Part shown: positions 1 to 6,095 of the stretch, piece after piece
Layout: each line of letters opens with the position of its first letter
Position numbering within the stretch: position 1 is the first letter of the stretch
Assembly (NCBI GenBank): GCA_003131925.1
Contig: PKWC01000101.1
Span: forward strand, 1,318-9,097
DNA length: 7,780 nt
Direction of reading: 5' to 3'
Source: Alphaproteobacteria bacterium
GTDB lineage: Bacteria; Pseudomonadota; Alphaproteobacteria; Micropepsales; Micropepsaceae
Position numbers and translations under genes: made by a program
The notes under the pieces: model-generated
What the model saw: the letters and a program-made list of their open reading frames with translations, nothing else
Told to the model about the DNA's origin: nothing
Database searches by the model: none

Positions 1-17
1 TCCCCCACATTGGGGGA
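1..17. repeat. C/G-rich hairpin cut by the left window edge
   Basis: The first 17 bases form a perfect inverted repeat: arm TCCCCCA (1-7), loop CAT, arm TGGGGGA (11-17). The right arm continues as GGAAAAG, so the full palindrome probably extends left beyond the window. Read on the minus strand it lies 16 bases past the protease stop codon, so it could end that transcript, but whether a T-run follows cannot be seen. Its C-rich/G-rich arms and short loop resemble the hairpin at 6297-6321, which favours a dispersed palindromic spacer repeat over a dedicated terminator. Confidence 0.55.
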
Positions 18-32
18 GGAAAAGAGGGCGGA

Positions 33-713
33 TCACGTTTCTTTCGGGATTCCGAGGAGCGACAATAGCGGGCGTTCGAGGAACTCGACGGGAATCTGCA
101 CGAGATAGTGGAAGAGATTGATCCCGATCAGCGGCAGCAGAATGAATATCGCGATGAGCAGGAGCATGCCGAAGCGATTGAGCTGCGCGAGTGCCAGCGA
201 AAGCGGCTGAGGCAGGAGCCCTACCGCGACGCGCCCGCCGTCGAGCGGCGGCACGGGCAGGAGGTTGAACACCGCGAGCACGAGATTGATTTCGACCGAG
301 GTCCAAAAGAATTCGAGCACCGTTTTGTGCGCCATCCCTTCGAATTGCAGCGCTACGAAAAGCGCCAGTGCAGAAAGTAGCGCGAGCAGGATGTTCATGC
401 CCGGCCCCGCGGCGGCCACCCACACCATGTCGCGTTTGGGATTGCGGAGTGCCGCGAAATTCACCGGCACAGGTTTCGCGTAGCCGAAGACAAAACCCGC
501 GTGCGAGAGAAGCAGAAGTGCTGGCAGCAGTATCGTTCCGAACAAATCAACGTGGCGCAGCGGATTGAGCGAGATGCGGCCGGCGCGAGCGGCCGTGTCG
601 TCGCCGAAATGTCGCGCCGCATAGCCGTGCGCCGCTTCGTGCAACGTGATGGCGACGATGATTGGGATCGCGACGAGCGCGACCTGTTCTACAGTCTGTA
701 GTGGATCGGCCAA
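33..713 (-). CDS. Site-2 protease family (M50) intramembrane zinc metalloprotease, short form
   Basis: Predicted 226-residue polytopic inner-membrane protease of the S2P/M50 family, which cleaves substrates within or near the membrane. The zinc motif HEAAH is at residues 25-29, inside the first hydrophobic segment (about 9-29). The second family motif, with N150, P153, P155 and D158-G159-G160, is in a later segment and supplies the third zinc ligand. Other membrane segments are near 57-77, 96-124 and 182-205. There is no PDZ or CBS domain, so it is not a full RseP; it matches the compact M50 proteins common in proteobacteria, whose substrates are mostly unknown. The reading frame stays open upstream to 947, but that part overlaps msrB and does not look like M50 sequence. 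I chose TTG at 713 because GGAAGGGG (718-725) lies four bases upstream and the conserved sequence begins there. Family is secure; start and substrate are inferred. Confidence 0.9.
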   Translation of the reverse strand: MADPLQTVEQVALVAIPIIVAITLHEAAHGYAARHFGDDTAARAGRISLNPLRHVDLFGTILLPALLLLSHAGFVFGYAKPVPVNFAALRNPKRDMVWVAAAGPGMNILLALLSALALFVALQFEGMAHKTVLEFFWTSVEINLVLAVFNLLPVPPLDGGRVAVGLLPQPLSLALAQLNRFGMLLLIAIFILLPLIGINLFHYLVQIPVEFLERPLLSLLGIPKET

Positions 714-717
714 CGCG

Positions 718-725
718 CCCCTTCC
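718..725 (-). promoter_or_regulatory. Ribosome binding site that decides the TTG start of the M50 protease
   Basis: On the minus strand GGAAGGGG precedes TTG (711-713) by four bases, within the 35-bp gap after the msrB stop. No ATG or GTG in frame lies between the msrB stop and the zinc motif, so this site is the main support for a TTG start. Confidence 0.6.
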
Positions 726-748
726 GCGCCGCGGAGGCAGCGCCGGCC

Positions 749-1156
749 TTACTCTTTCGCAGGTTCGAATGTCAGAGCCGCACCGTTCATGCAATAGCGC
801 TGGCCGGTCGGCCTCGGCCCGTCTTCGAAGACGTGGCCCAGATGTCCGCCGCAGCGCGCGCAATGCACTTCCGTGCGCTCCATCAGATGGCTTGCATCGC
901 GCGATGTGCCGACAGCATGATCGCGCGGCGCGGTGAAGCTCGGCCAACCGCTGCCGCTTTCGTATTTCGTGTCCGATTCAAACAGCTCCACCCCGCAGCC
1001 GGCGCAGCGGAACACGCCAGCACGCTTCTCCGCGTTGAGCGGGCTCGATCCCGCGGGCTCGGTCCCATGCTCGCGCAGCACGCGATACTGATCGTCGGTG
1101 AGCGTGGCCCGCCACTCCGCGTCGCTCCTGTTCTCGGAAAACTCGTTCTTATTCAT
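749..1156 (-). CDS. msrB: Peptide-methionine (R)-S-oxide reductase MsrB
   Basis: 135-residue MsrB, which reduces the R epimer of methionine sulfoxide in proteins, repairing oxidative damage with electrons usually from thioredoxin. The full single-domain fold is present: the structural zinc is held by C51-x-x-C54 and C99-x-x-C102, the GWPSF motif is at 70-74, and the catalytic Cys is C122 in the RYCMNG segment. At the classic resolving-Cys position, just before GWPSF, there is Ser (S69), as in many MsrB proteins; no spare Cys remains beyond the four zinc ligands and C122. The sulfenic acid on C122 is therefore probably reduced directly by thioredoxin or another thiol. No signal peptide, so cytoplasmic. 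ATG at 1156 is preceded by AAGGA about 11 bases upstream. It sits between the secreted-protein gene (35-bp gap) and the M50 protease (35-bp gap), probably in one transcript. Confidence 0.97.
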   Translation of the reverse strand: MNKNEFSENRSDAEWRATLTDDQYRVLREHGTEPAGSSPLNAEKRAGVFRCAGCGVELFESDTKYESGSGWPSFTAPRDHAVGTSRDASHLMERTEVHCARCGGHLGHVFEDGPRPTGQRYCMNGAALTFEPAKE

Positions 1157-1191
1157 TTCCGATTGTATCCTTCATTTTTCTCCAACAACGA

Positions 1192-1803
1192 TTATTGCGT
1201 TGCATTGTTGCCGTCGCGGATCGCGCTTTGGAGCGTCTGCGTCAGCCGGCCCTTGTTCCCGAAGGCCCAAGGCGCACCATAGGCGATGTCGTCGACGCGC
1301 CAGCCCGCGCCGTTCCGCACAAGATATATAGTGTCCGTCCAGTTGACCGGCTTCGAATCTTCCTTGGAACCGCCGCGATACCCAAGGGCGACCATGCAGT
1401 GCGCCGTCGCGGCTCCGGTCTCGCAGGGCCCGACGCTCCAGGACGTTGCGCCTTCGAAATTGGAGGTGAACAGATCGCCTTCGATCAGCGGGGGTGACAT
1501 GTTCTTCGTCGCATTCACGAAACGCTGTTCGGCGGCCTCGCCTTCGATCAACAGGCGGTCGAGCGCGGGCGAGATAAAGGGCTCGTACTTCGTGCGCCCC
1601 TTTGCGTCGGGAATGCCGTCGGAGGGACGGAATGTGCCGTAGACCGCGTAGAAACCATTCGCGACTCCTTGGACGTCGTCGGTAGCCGGGGCAGACCTGG
1701 CCGCGCCGGGCGACGCGCAAACGAAGACCAGGGTTGCGACCCGAACCGCCGTCCACGCGCTCACGGGCGCGCCGAACGTGCGGAATTCGTTCAACATCTT
1801 CAT
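1192..1803 (-). CDS. Secreted protein of unknown function, resembling the DUF3828 family
   Basis: 203-residue protein with an N-terminal export signal: a basic n-region (1-21), a hydrophobic core (about 22-35) and an A-P-A site at 38-40, giving likely cleavage before T41. No lipobox is present, so it is probably a soluble periplasmic protein. The mature part begins with a helix containing GFYAVYGTF and continues with FISPALDRLL (76-85). It ends with a strand-rich segment, WTDTIYLVRNGAGWRVDDI (155-173). That layout recalls DUF3828 and related NTF2-like periplasmic domains; this is recognition by pattern, not a confirmed hit. C127 and C136 could form a disulfide. I chose ATG at 1803 because GAAGGAA lies 9-10 bases upstream; a second ATG two codons later (1797) is less well placed. 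The frame stays open to 1986, but that part overlaps the rpmI promoter and leader. First gene of the leftward msrB-protease cluster. No function can be assigned. Confidence 0.8.
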   Translation of the reverse strand: MKMLNEFRTFGAPVSAWTAVRVATLVFVCASPGAARSAPATDDVQGVANGFYAVYGTFRPSDGIPDAKGRTKYEPFISPALDRLLIEGEAAEQRFVNATKNMSPPLIEGDLFTSNFEGATSWSVGPCETGAATAHCMVALGYRGGSKEDSKPVNWTDTIYLVRNGAGWRVDDIAYGAPWAFGNKGRLTQTLQSAIRDGNNATQ

Positions 1804-1828
1804 CTTGGCCGTTCCTTCGTCGTTTGCG

Positions 1829-1857
1829 AAACTAGGTTGGGTCATATGCCGCAACAA
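1829..1857 (-). promoter_or_regulatory. Weak promoter candidate for the leftward msrB cluster
   Basis: On the minus strand TTGTTG (1852-1857) and TAGTTT (1829-1834) are separated by 17 bases, which would start transcription about 20 bases upstream of the ATG at 1803. Each box matches the sigma70 consensus at only about three of six positions, so the correct spacing is the main support. Confidence 0.25.
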
Positions 1858-1870
1858 GACGGCCTGCGGC

Positions 1871-1898
1871 TTGCCATCCGGCCTCTTTTTCGTATAAG
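1871..1898 (+). promoter_or_regulatory. Sigma70-type promoter for rpmI-rplT-pheS-pheT
   Basis: TTGCCA (1871-1876) matches the -35 consensus at five of six positions and TATAAG (1893-1898) matches the -10 at five of six, with a 16-base spacer that includes a T-run (1886-1890). Transcription would begin near 1904-1906, giving a leader of about 100 nt before rpmI. It is the best promoter-like sequence in the divergent intergenic region and faces the ribosomal protein genes. Confidence 0.55.
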
Positions 1899-1909
1899 AC
1901 CCCGCCTCT

Positions 1910-1952
1910 TTCGGGCCGCCCGGCGTACAGGGCATGCCGTGGCGGCCCCGAA
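1910..1952 (+). promoter_or_regulatory. Long hairpin in the rpmI leader
   Basis: The predicted 5' leader can fold into a long stem. TTCGGGCCGCC (1910-1920) pairs with GGCGGCCC plus GAA (1941-1952, C1949 bulged), and is continued inward by CGGC (1921-1924) pairing with GCCG (1936-1939, T1940 bulged). That gives about 15 base pairs around an 11-nt loop. It begins within about five bases of the predicted transcript start. In E. coli and Bacillus, L20 represses the operon encoding it through a structured leader; whether this stem does the same is inference. Confidence 0.4.
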
Positions 1953-1964
1953 CGCGTCCATGGC

Positions 1965-1985
1965 TGGCTGGGCTCGTCCCGGCCA
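1965..1985 (+). promoter_or_regulatory. Second leader hairpin next to the rpmI ribosome binding site
   Basis: TGGCTGGG (1965-1972) and CCCGGCCA (1978-1985) form an eight-pair stem with one G-U pair and a CTCGT loop. It ends eight bases before the Shine-Dalgarno sequence AGGAGA (1994-1999). The CTGGG in its left arm (1968-1972) can instead pair with CCCAG (1991-1995), which covers the start of the Shine-Dalgarno. Two competing folds are thus possible on paper. Confidence 0.35.
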
Positions 1986-2006
1986 TCCATCCCAGGAGAC
2001 CGCAAA

Positions 2007-2207
2007 ATGCCCAAGCTGAAGACGAAATCGGGCGCGAAGAAGCGCTTCAAATTCACTGCCAACGGCAAGCTCAAGCACGGGCAGGCCGGCAAGCGCCACG
2101 GCATGATCAAGCGATCCAACGAGCAGATCCGCGAGCTTCGGGGAACGACAGTCATGTCGGCCTCCGAAACCCAGCGCGTCCGCCGCTGGATGCCGTACTC
2201 GGCGTAG
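2007..2207 (+). CDS. rpmI: 50S ribosomal protein L35
   Basis: 66-residue basic protein that is part of the large ribosomal subunit. It shows the full-length L35 pattern: MPKLKTKSGAKKRFK at the start, GKRHGM in the middle (about 28-33), and a basic tail ending in RRWMPYSA. The start is fixed by the conserved N-terminus and by AGGAGA (1994-1999) eight bases upstream. It is the first gene after the rightward promoter and is followed by rplT after 13 bp. In many bacteria infC, encoding initiation factor IF3, directly precedes rpmI; here the upstream neighbour is a divergent secreted-protein gene, so infC must lie elsewhere. Expression is probably controlled through the structured leader. Confidence 0.98.
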   Translation: MPKLKTKSGAKKRFKFTANGKLKHGQAGKRHGMIKRSNEQIRELRGTTVMSASETQRVRRWMPYSA

Positions 2208-2220
2208 GGGAGGCTCGACC

Positions 2221-2568
2221 ATGTCACGTGCCCCGCGCGCCGTTCTCTCGCATCTGCGCCGCAAGCGCGTTCTCAAGCAGGCCAAAGGATTCCGCGGCCG
2301 GCGCAAGAACAACATCACGACGGCCAATGCCGCCGTCGACCGCTCGATGCAGCACGCCTATATTGGCCGCAAGGAGAAGAAGCGGAATTTCCGCGCCCTC
2401 TGGATCCAGCGCATCAACGCGGCCTGCCGCCTTCACGGGCTCACCTATAGCCGATTTATCAGCGGGCTGACGCGCGCGGGCATCGAACTCGATCGGAAGA
2501 TCCTGGCCGATCTGGCGGTGCGCGAGCCCGATGCCTTCAAGGCTCTGGCGGAACAGGCGCGAGCGTAG
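2221..2568 (+). CDS. rplT: 50S ribosomal protein L20
   Basis: 115-residue L20, an rRNA-binding protein needed early in large-subunit assembly; in E. coli and Bacillus it also represses its own operon. The globular C-terminal domain is highly conserved, with NFRALWIQRINAA at about 56-68, GLTYSRFI at about 73-80, and IELDRKILADLAV further on. The N-terminal arm keeps the LKQAKGFRGRRKN block, but its first dozen residues (MSRAPRAVLSHLR) depart from the usual KRGVTAHARHKK type of start. The ATG at 2221 has GGGGAGG (2207-2213) seven bases upstream, overlapping the rpmI stop region, so the start is sound. Length is close to the 118 residues of E. coli L20. A 60-bp gap with palindromes separates it from pheS. 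Confidence 0.98.
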   Translation: MSRAPRAVLSHLRRKRVLKQAKGFRGRRKNNITTANAAVDRSMQHAYIGRKEKKRNFRALWIQRINAACRLHGLTYSRFISGLTRAGIELDRKILADLAVREPDAFKALAEQARA

Positions 2569-2600
2569 CCCCAGTTCCGCGCCCGTCAGGTTTCCTTCAC

Positions 2601-2632
2601 TGCCCCAAGGGGCAAGCATGCATTACGCATGA
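2601..2632 (+). promoter_or_regulatory. pheS translation-initiation region: two palindromes and a four-codon ORF
   Basis: TGCC and GGCA flank CCAAGG at 2601-2614, a palindrome containing the only good Shine-Dalgarno-like run, AAGGGG (2607-2612). CATGC (2617-2621) and GCATG (2627-2631) form a second inverted repeat around ATTAC, covering the pheS ATG (2629). The run is 16 bases from the pheS ATG, too far for normal use, but five bases from an ATG at 2618. That ATG opens a four-codon ORF (Met-His-Tyr-Ala) whose TGA (2630-2632) overlaps the pheS start. This would suit translational coupling. There is no Phe codon, so it is not a classic Phe attenuator. Confidence 0.35.
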
Positions 2633-3705
2633 GCGATATCGACTCCCTGGAACGTCAGATCCTCGACGCGATCGACAACGCGGCGGATGAAGCGGCGCTG
2701 GAGACGGTGCGTGTGTCGGCGCTCGGCAAGAAGGGCTCGATCAGCGAACTCCTGAAATCGCTGGGCGCGATGAGCCCGGAGGAGCGGCGTGAGAAGGGCC
2801 CGTTGTTTAACGGAGTGCGTGATCGTGTTGCGGCGGCGATCGCCGAACGTAAGACCGTGCTCGCAAGGTTAAAGCTTGATGCGCGTCTGGCCTTCGAGCG
2901 CATCGACGTGACGCTGCCGCCGCGACCGGAACTGCGCGGCACAATCCATCCGGTCAGCCAGGTGCAGGACGAGATCACCGCGATCTTTGCCGATCTGGGC
3001 TTTGCGGTTGCCGAAGGCCCGGATGTCGAGTTCGACGAATACAATTTCACCAAGCTCAATATTCCGCCCGACCATCCGGCGCGGCAGATGCACGACACGT
3101 TTTATGTCTCGCGTCAGACGGACGGCGCGCGCCACGTGTTGCGCACGCATACAAGCCCCGTGCAGGCGCGCGTGATGCTGTCGCAGAAACCGCCGATCCG
3201 CGTCATCGTGCCGGGCCGCACCTATCGCCGCGATTCCGACGCCACGCACACGCCGATGTTTCATCAAGTGGAAGCGCTGGTGATCGACGAGGAGACGCAT
3301 CTCGGACATCTGCGCTGGGTGGTCGAGGAGTTCTGCAGCGCCTTCTTCGAGGTCGAGCGGATCGAATTGCGCGCACGGCCGTCCTACTTCCCCTTCACCG
3401 AGCCCAGCGTCGAATGGGACATGCGCTGCGACCGCTCCGGCGGCCAGATCAAATTCGGCACCGGCAATGACTGGCTCGAGCTCGGCGGCTCGGGCATGGT
3501 GCATCCCCGCGTACTCGAAATGTGCGGGATCGATCCCTCCCGCTATCAGGGCTTTGCCTGCGGCTTCGGCATCGACCGCATGGCGATGCTGAAATATGGC
3601 GCGCCGGATCTGCGCCCCTTCTTCGAATCCGATCTGCGCTGGCTCCGGCATTTCGGTTTCGCCGCGCTCGATCTTCCGACGCTCGACGGAGGATTGAGCC
3701 GATGA
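2629..3705 (+). CDS. pheS: Phenylalanine--tRNA ligase alpha subunit
   Basis: 358-residue catalytic subunit of the alpha2-beta2 phenylalanyl-tRNA synthetase, which activates phenylalanine with ATP and loads it on tRNA-Phe in the cytoplasm. The N-terminal region (about 1-90) is the helical coiled-coil arm that contacts tRNA. The class II core follows: motif 1 around HPVSQVQDEI (107-116), motif 2 at 195-216 with the YRRDSDATHTPMFHQVE stretch, a Phe-pocket segment PSYFPFTEPS (251-260), and motif 3 at 308-321 with the ATP-binding arginine R317 in GFGIDRMAML. All expected core elements are present. E. coli PheS is 327 residues; the longer protein fits alphaproteobacteria. The start is supported by the typical N-terminus (MSDIDSLERQIL), though its ribosome binding site is unusual. 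Its TGA overlaps the pheT ATG (ATGA, 3702-3705), indicating coupled synthesis of the two subunits. Confidence 0.98.
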   Translation: MSDIDSLERQILDAIDNAADEAALETVRVSALGKKGSISELLKSLGAMSPEERREKGPLFNGVRDRVAAAIAERKTVLARLKLDARLAFERIDVTLPPRPELRGTIHPVSQVQDEITAIFADLGFAVAEGPDVEFDEYNFTKLNIPPDHPARQMHDTFYVSRQTDGARHVLRTHTSPVQARVMLSQKPPIRVIVPGRTYRRDSDATHTPMFHQVEALVIDEETHLGHLRWVVEEFCSAFFEVERIELRARPSYFPFTEPSVEWDMRCDRSGGQIKFGTGNDWLELGGSGMVHPRVLEMCGIDPSRYQGFACGFGIDRMAMLKYGAPDLRPFFESDLRWLRHFGFAALDLPTLDGGLSR

Positions 3706-6095
3706 AGTTCACGCTGTCATGGCTCAAAGAGCACCTCGAGACCGATGCGGATGCGCGCACCATCGCCGAGACGCTTACCAATATCGGCCTCGAAGTGGAG
3801 TCGCTCGAGGACCGCGGCGCGGCGCTGAAAGATTTCATCGTCGCCCATGTCGTCTCGGCCGAGAAGCATCCCAATGCCGACAAGCTCAAGCTTTGCCGCG
3901 TTGATACCGGCAGCGACATTGTGCAGGTCGTGTGCGGCGCGCCCAACGCGCATACGGGCATGAAAGGTGTGTTTGCGCGGCCGGCCCTGGTGATTCCCTC
4001 TTCGGGCGAGACGCTCAAGATTTCCAGCATCCGCGGCGTCGAATCGCGCGGCATGCTGTGTTCGGAACGCGAGCTTCTTCTCTCCGACGAACGCGAAGGC
4101 GTCATCGAACTCGACCCTGCCGCCGAACCTGGCACACCGGCAGCGCGCGCGCTCGGGCTCGACGATCCGGTATTCGACGTCGCGATCACACCCAACCGCG
4201 GCGACTGCACGAGCGTCGTGGGTATCGCGCGCGATCTCGCAGCGGCGGGCCTCGGACGTTTGAAAAGCACCGAGGTCGCAGTTGTGAAAGGCGGGGTTCC
4301 TTCGCCGCTCGGCATCACGTTGAATTTTCCGCCGGACGCCCAAGACGCTTGCCCCATCTTCGCCGGGCGGTTCATCCGCAATGTGCGCAACGGGCCGAGC
4401 CCTGGTTGGCTACAGAAGCAATTGCGGGCGGTCGGACTGCGGCCGATCTCGGCGCTCGTTGATGTGACAAATTTCATCGCCAACGATCGCGGGCGGCCGT
4501 TGCATGTGTTCGATGCGCACAAGCTCGCGGGCGGTATGCAGGCGCGGCTCGCACGCGACGGCGAGATTGTGACGGCGCTGGACGGAAAGACCTACGCGCT
4601 CGATCCGGAGACGATTGTCATCGCCGACGACAAACGCGCGCTCAGCATTGCTGGCGTGATGGGCGGCGGCGACACAGGCTGTACGGAGACGACGCGCAAC
4701 GTGTTCATCGAATCCGCATGGTTCGATCCGCAACGGATTGCGGCGACGGGCCGCAAGCTCGGCATCCAGTCAGACGCGCGTTACCGTTTCGAGCGCGGCA
4801 CCGATCCGGAATTCGTCGTGCCCGGTCTTGAACTCGCGACGCGGCTCATCCTCGAATTCTGCGGCGGCGAAGCGGCTGAGAGCGTGGTCGCCGGCAGCCC
4901 GCCTCCATGGCGCCGCGAAATTGCGTTTTCCGCGCGGCATGTTCGCCGGCTGGCCGGAATCGACCTCACATTGAGCGACATCAGCAAAATTCTTGTGTCG
5001 CTGGGCTTCGCCGTTGAAGGCGACCCCGAGATGCGCGTGACGCCGCCTTCCTGGCGCGGCGACATCGCCGGTTCCGCCGATCTGGTCGAGGAAGTTGTGC
5101 GCATTCACGGACTTGACCGGATTCCCGCTGCGCCGATGGCGCGCACACATGCCGTTGCCCGTGCGGTGCTGACGCCGCCGCAGAAGCGGACACGTCTGGC
5201 GAGACGTACGCTCGCCGCGCGGGGATTCAACGAGACGATTTCCTACTCGTTCATTCCGCGTGCGCATGCCGCTCTGTTCGGCGGCGGCGGCGAATTGCGC
5301 CAGCTCGAAAACCCGATCGCTGCCGACATGGATGCGCTACGGCCGAGCGTTCTTCCTTCGCTGCTCGCCGCGTTGGCGCGCAATGCCGCACGCGGATTTG
5401 CGGAACAGATGTTGTTCGAGATCGGCGCGCAATTCGAAAGCGGCATGCCGGGCGCGCAGACTCTCGCGGCGGGGGGCGTGCGCCTTGGGTCCGCCGCGCG
5501 AAGCTGGACCAAGGACACGCACAACGCCGACGCGTTCGATGTGAAGGCCGACATGCTTGCGGTACTCGAATCCGCGATGGGCGGAACCATGACGGCGCCG
5601 GTCAAGGCGGGCGCGCCGGGCTGGTACCATCCCGGCCGCTCCGGCACGCTCGCGCTCGGGTCGAAGGTGCTGGCCCGTTTTGGCGAATTACACCCGGAGA
5701 TCCTCGCCGCTTTCGACGTGAAGGTTCCCGCTTCCGCCTTCGAAGTCTTCCTCGATGCGATCCCCGAACCCAAGGCGAAGGGCCGGACACGCGGCCTGTT
5801 CCAGCCGTCGCAATTTCCCGCCGTGGAGCGGGATTTCGCTTTCGTCGTGGATGCGAACGTTACAGCGGACGATATCATTCGCAGCGCATGCAATGTCGAG
5901 CGCTCGCTGATCGAGCGCGTCGATGTTTTCGATATCTATGAAGGCGCGGGTGTGCCAGAGGGAAAGAAATCGCTCGCCATCTCCGTGCGCCTGCAGCCCA
6001 GGGACCGCACGTTGACCGATGCGGAAATCGAGGCGGTGGCGCAGAAGATCGTTTCGGCCGTGATGAAAGCCACGGGTGGCACATTGCGGACCTGA
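3702..6095 (+). CDS. pheT: Phenylalanine--tRNA ligase beta subunit
   Basis: 797-residue beta subunit, which binds tRNA and edits mischarged Tyr-tRNA-Phe. Domains in order: an N-terminal segment starting MKFTLSWLKEHL; an EMAP/Trbp-type tRNA-binding OB fold (about 40-150) with EKHPNADKLKLCRVD; the B3/B4 editing domain (about 210-370) with ISALVDVTNF at 249-258; the B5 domain (about 405-475) with WRGDIAGSADLVEEVVRIHG; the catalytically inactive synthetase-like core (about 485-690); and the C-terminal FDX-ACB anticodon-binding domain (about 702-796) with PAVERDFAFVVD and RLQPRDRTLTDAEI. It is full length, close to the 795 residues of E. coli PheT. The frame is open upstream to 3522, but the ATG at 3702 is fixed by the conserved N-terminus and by GGAGG (3688-3692) nine bases before it, inside pheS. 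It is the last gene of the cluster before a 285-bp repeat-filled gap. Confidence 0.98.
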   Translation: MKFTLSWLKEHLETDADARTIAETLTNIGLEVESLEDRGAALKDFIVAHVVSAEKHPNADKLKLCRVDTGSDIVQVVCGAPNAHTGMKGVFARPALVIPSSGETLKISSIRGVESRGMLCSERELLLSDEREGVIELDPAAEPGTPAARALGLDDPVFDVAITPNRGDCTSVVGIARDLAAAGLGRLKSTEVAVVKGGVPSPLGITLNFPPDAQDACPIFAGRFIRNVRNGPSPGWLQKQLRAVGLRPISALVDVTNFIANDRGRPLHVFDAHKLAGGMQARLARDGEIVTALDGKTYALDPETIVIADDKRALSIAGVMGGGDTGCTETTRNVFIESAWFDPQRIAATGRKLGIQSDARYRFERGTDPEFVVPGLELATRLILEFCGGEAAESVVAGSPPPWRREIAFSARHVRRLAGIDLTLSDISKILVSLGFAVEGDPEMRVTPPSWRGDIAGSADLVEEVVRIHGLDRIPAAPMARTHAVARAVLTPPQKRTRLARRTLAARGFNETISYSFIPRAHAALFGGGGELRQLENPIAADMDALRPSVLPSLLAALARNAARGFAEQMLFEIGAQFESGMPGAQTLAAGGVRLGSAARSWTKDTHNADAFDVKADMLAVLESAMGGTMTAPVKAGAPGWYHPGRSGTLALGSKVLARFGELHPEILAAFDVKVPASAFEVFLDAIPEPKAKGRTRGLFQPSQFPAVERDFAFVVDANVTADDIIRSACNVERSLIERVDVFDIYEGAGVPEGKKSLAISVRLQPRDRTLTDAEIEAVAQKIVSAVMKATGGTLRT

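Noticed and set aside
714..947. N-terminal extension of the M50 protease to 947
   Set aside because: It would overlap msrB by about 200 bases and encodes an Arg-rich stretch unlike any M50 protein; it is a shadow of msrB.
662..1282. 206-residue plus-strand open frame opposite msrB
   Set aside because: It is antisense to msrB, whose zinc and catalytic cysteines are all present; the plus-strand translation has no coherent motif.
1804..1986. N-terminal extension of the secreted protein to 1986
   Set aside because: The extension overlaps the rpmI promoter and leader, has no ribosome binding site advantage, and would bury the signal peptide behind about 61 polar residues.
2569..2628. Phenylalanine attenuator leader peptide ahead of pheS
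   Set aside because: The only small ORF encodes Met-His-Tyr-Ala with no Phe codon, and there is no terminator hairpin with a T-run.
2869..3651. 260-residue open frame on the minus strand inside pheS
   Set aside because: It lies entirely antisense to an intact, highly conserved gene and shows no recognisable domain; long antisense frames are common in high-GC coding DNA.
3449..4522. 357-residue open frame on the minus strand across the pheS-pheT junction
   Set aside because: Low-complexity Ser/Arg/Ala composition typical of an antisense shadow; it overlaps two intact synthetase genes.
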